NCBI GenBank assembly: GCA_007119335.1
Contig: SKPU01000076.1
Span: 1 to 5,579 of the forward strand
DNA: 5,579 nt
Source of the DNA: Syntrophomonadaceae bacterium
Lineage (GTDB): Bacteria; Bacillota; Dethiobacteria; DTU022
Direction of reading: 5' to 3'
In this document: positions 5,464-5,579 of the stretch, one piece after another
Layout: each line of letters starts with the position of its first letter
Numbering within the stretch: the stretch's first letter is position 1
The notes under the pieces: model-generated
Seen by the model: the letters and a program-made list of their open reading frames with translations, nothing else
What the model was told of the DNA's origin: nothing
Databases searched by the model: none
Program-made: the position numbers and the translations under genes

Positions 5464-5579
5464 TTACTCGCTAATCGAGGTAACAACTCCGGCCCCGACG
5501 GTGCGTCCACCTTCGCGAATAGCGAAGCGCACTCCTTCTTCGATAGCAATCGGGGTAATCAACTCGATATTCATGTTTA
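5464..5579 (-). CDS. tuf: elongation factor Tu, C-terminal end (5' part outside window)
   Basis: EF-Tu is the GTPase that carries aminoacyl-tRNA to the ribosomal A site. Only the last 37 codons and the stop are present. They encode [20 protein letters not shown] followed by [17 protein letters not shown], the nearly invariant end of the C-terminal beta-barrel domain 3. The GTPase domain and the start lie beyond the right edge. The stop is TAA at 5464-5466. The gene is 119 bases upstream of rpsJ and on the same strand, the common arrangement where the str operon (rpsL-rpsG-fusA-tuf) leads into the S10 operon; the other str genes are not visible here. Because the part is short, a second tuf copy elsewhere cannot be excluded. 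Confidence 0.97.
   Translation of the reverse strand, partial: NMNIELITPIAIEEGVRFAIREGGRTVGAGVVTSISE

Noticed and set aside
1..5579. An undescribed system such as a defence locus, CRISPR array, transposon or phage genes
   Set aside because: Almost every base is accounted for by the tuf end and twelve standard ribosomal-protein genes. No repeats arranged as arrays, no transposase and no unknown protein was seen on either strand.

Overview
The window is a stretch of the core ribosomal-protein region of a bacterium, probably a Firmicute of the class Clostridia. All genes lie on the minus strand, so transcription runs from the right edge to the left edge. In transcription order they are: the end of tuf (EF-Tu), rpsJ (uS10), rplC (uL3), rplD (uL4), rplW (uL23), rplB (uL2), rpsS (uS19), rplV (uL22), rpsC (uS3), rplP (uL16), rpmC (uL29), rpsQ (uS17), and the first 78 codons of rplN (uL14). 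This is the canonical S10 operon order running straight into the first gene of the spc operon. The Firmicutes assignment rests on strong AGGAGG-type ribosome binding sites, several TTG and GTG starts, tuf directly ahead of rpsJ, and the general look of the proteins. No genus can be named safely.

Right part (about 5345-5579): the EF-Tu C-terminus is followed by a 119-base gap. The gap holds a weak GC stem with a T-tract and a sequence matching an extended -10 promoter (TGATATAAT), which ends 23 bases before the rpsJ start. Middle part (about 761-5344): ten genes from rpsJ to rplP are packed with gaps of 2-70 bases or short overlaps. rplD/rplW and rplP/rpmC share ATGA stop-start overlaps, and rpsC/rplP overlap by 14 bases, which suggests translational coupling. 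Left part (1-764): rpmC, rpsQ and rplN follow. The rpsQ-rplN gap, which is the classical S10/spc boundary, holds an 11-bp inverted repeat whose first arm could instead pair with the rplN ribosome binding site.

Together the genes supply small-subunit proteins of the head and body (uS10, uS19, uS3, uS17) and large-subunit proteins of the peptidyl-transferase surroundings, exit tunnel and tunnel exit (uL2, uL3, uL4, uL16, uL22, uL23, uL29, uL14). EF-Tu delivers aminoacyl-tRNA to the same machine. Two starts were corrected: rpsJ to the ATG at 5344 and rpsQ to a TTG at 544.

No mobile element, CRISPR array, tRNA, rRNA or unknown protein-coding system was found. This is an ordinary housekeeping region. 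The points worth a second look are regulatory: the possible RNA switch before rplN, the near-leaderless promoter before rpsJ, and the finding that all three non-ATG starts fall in small-subunit genes.
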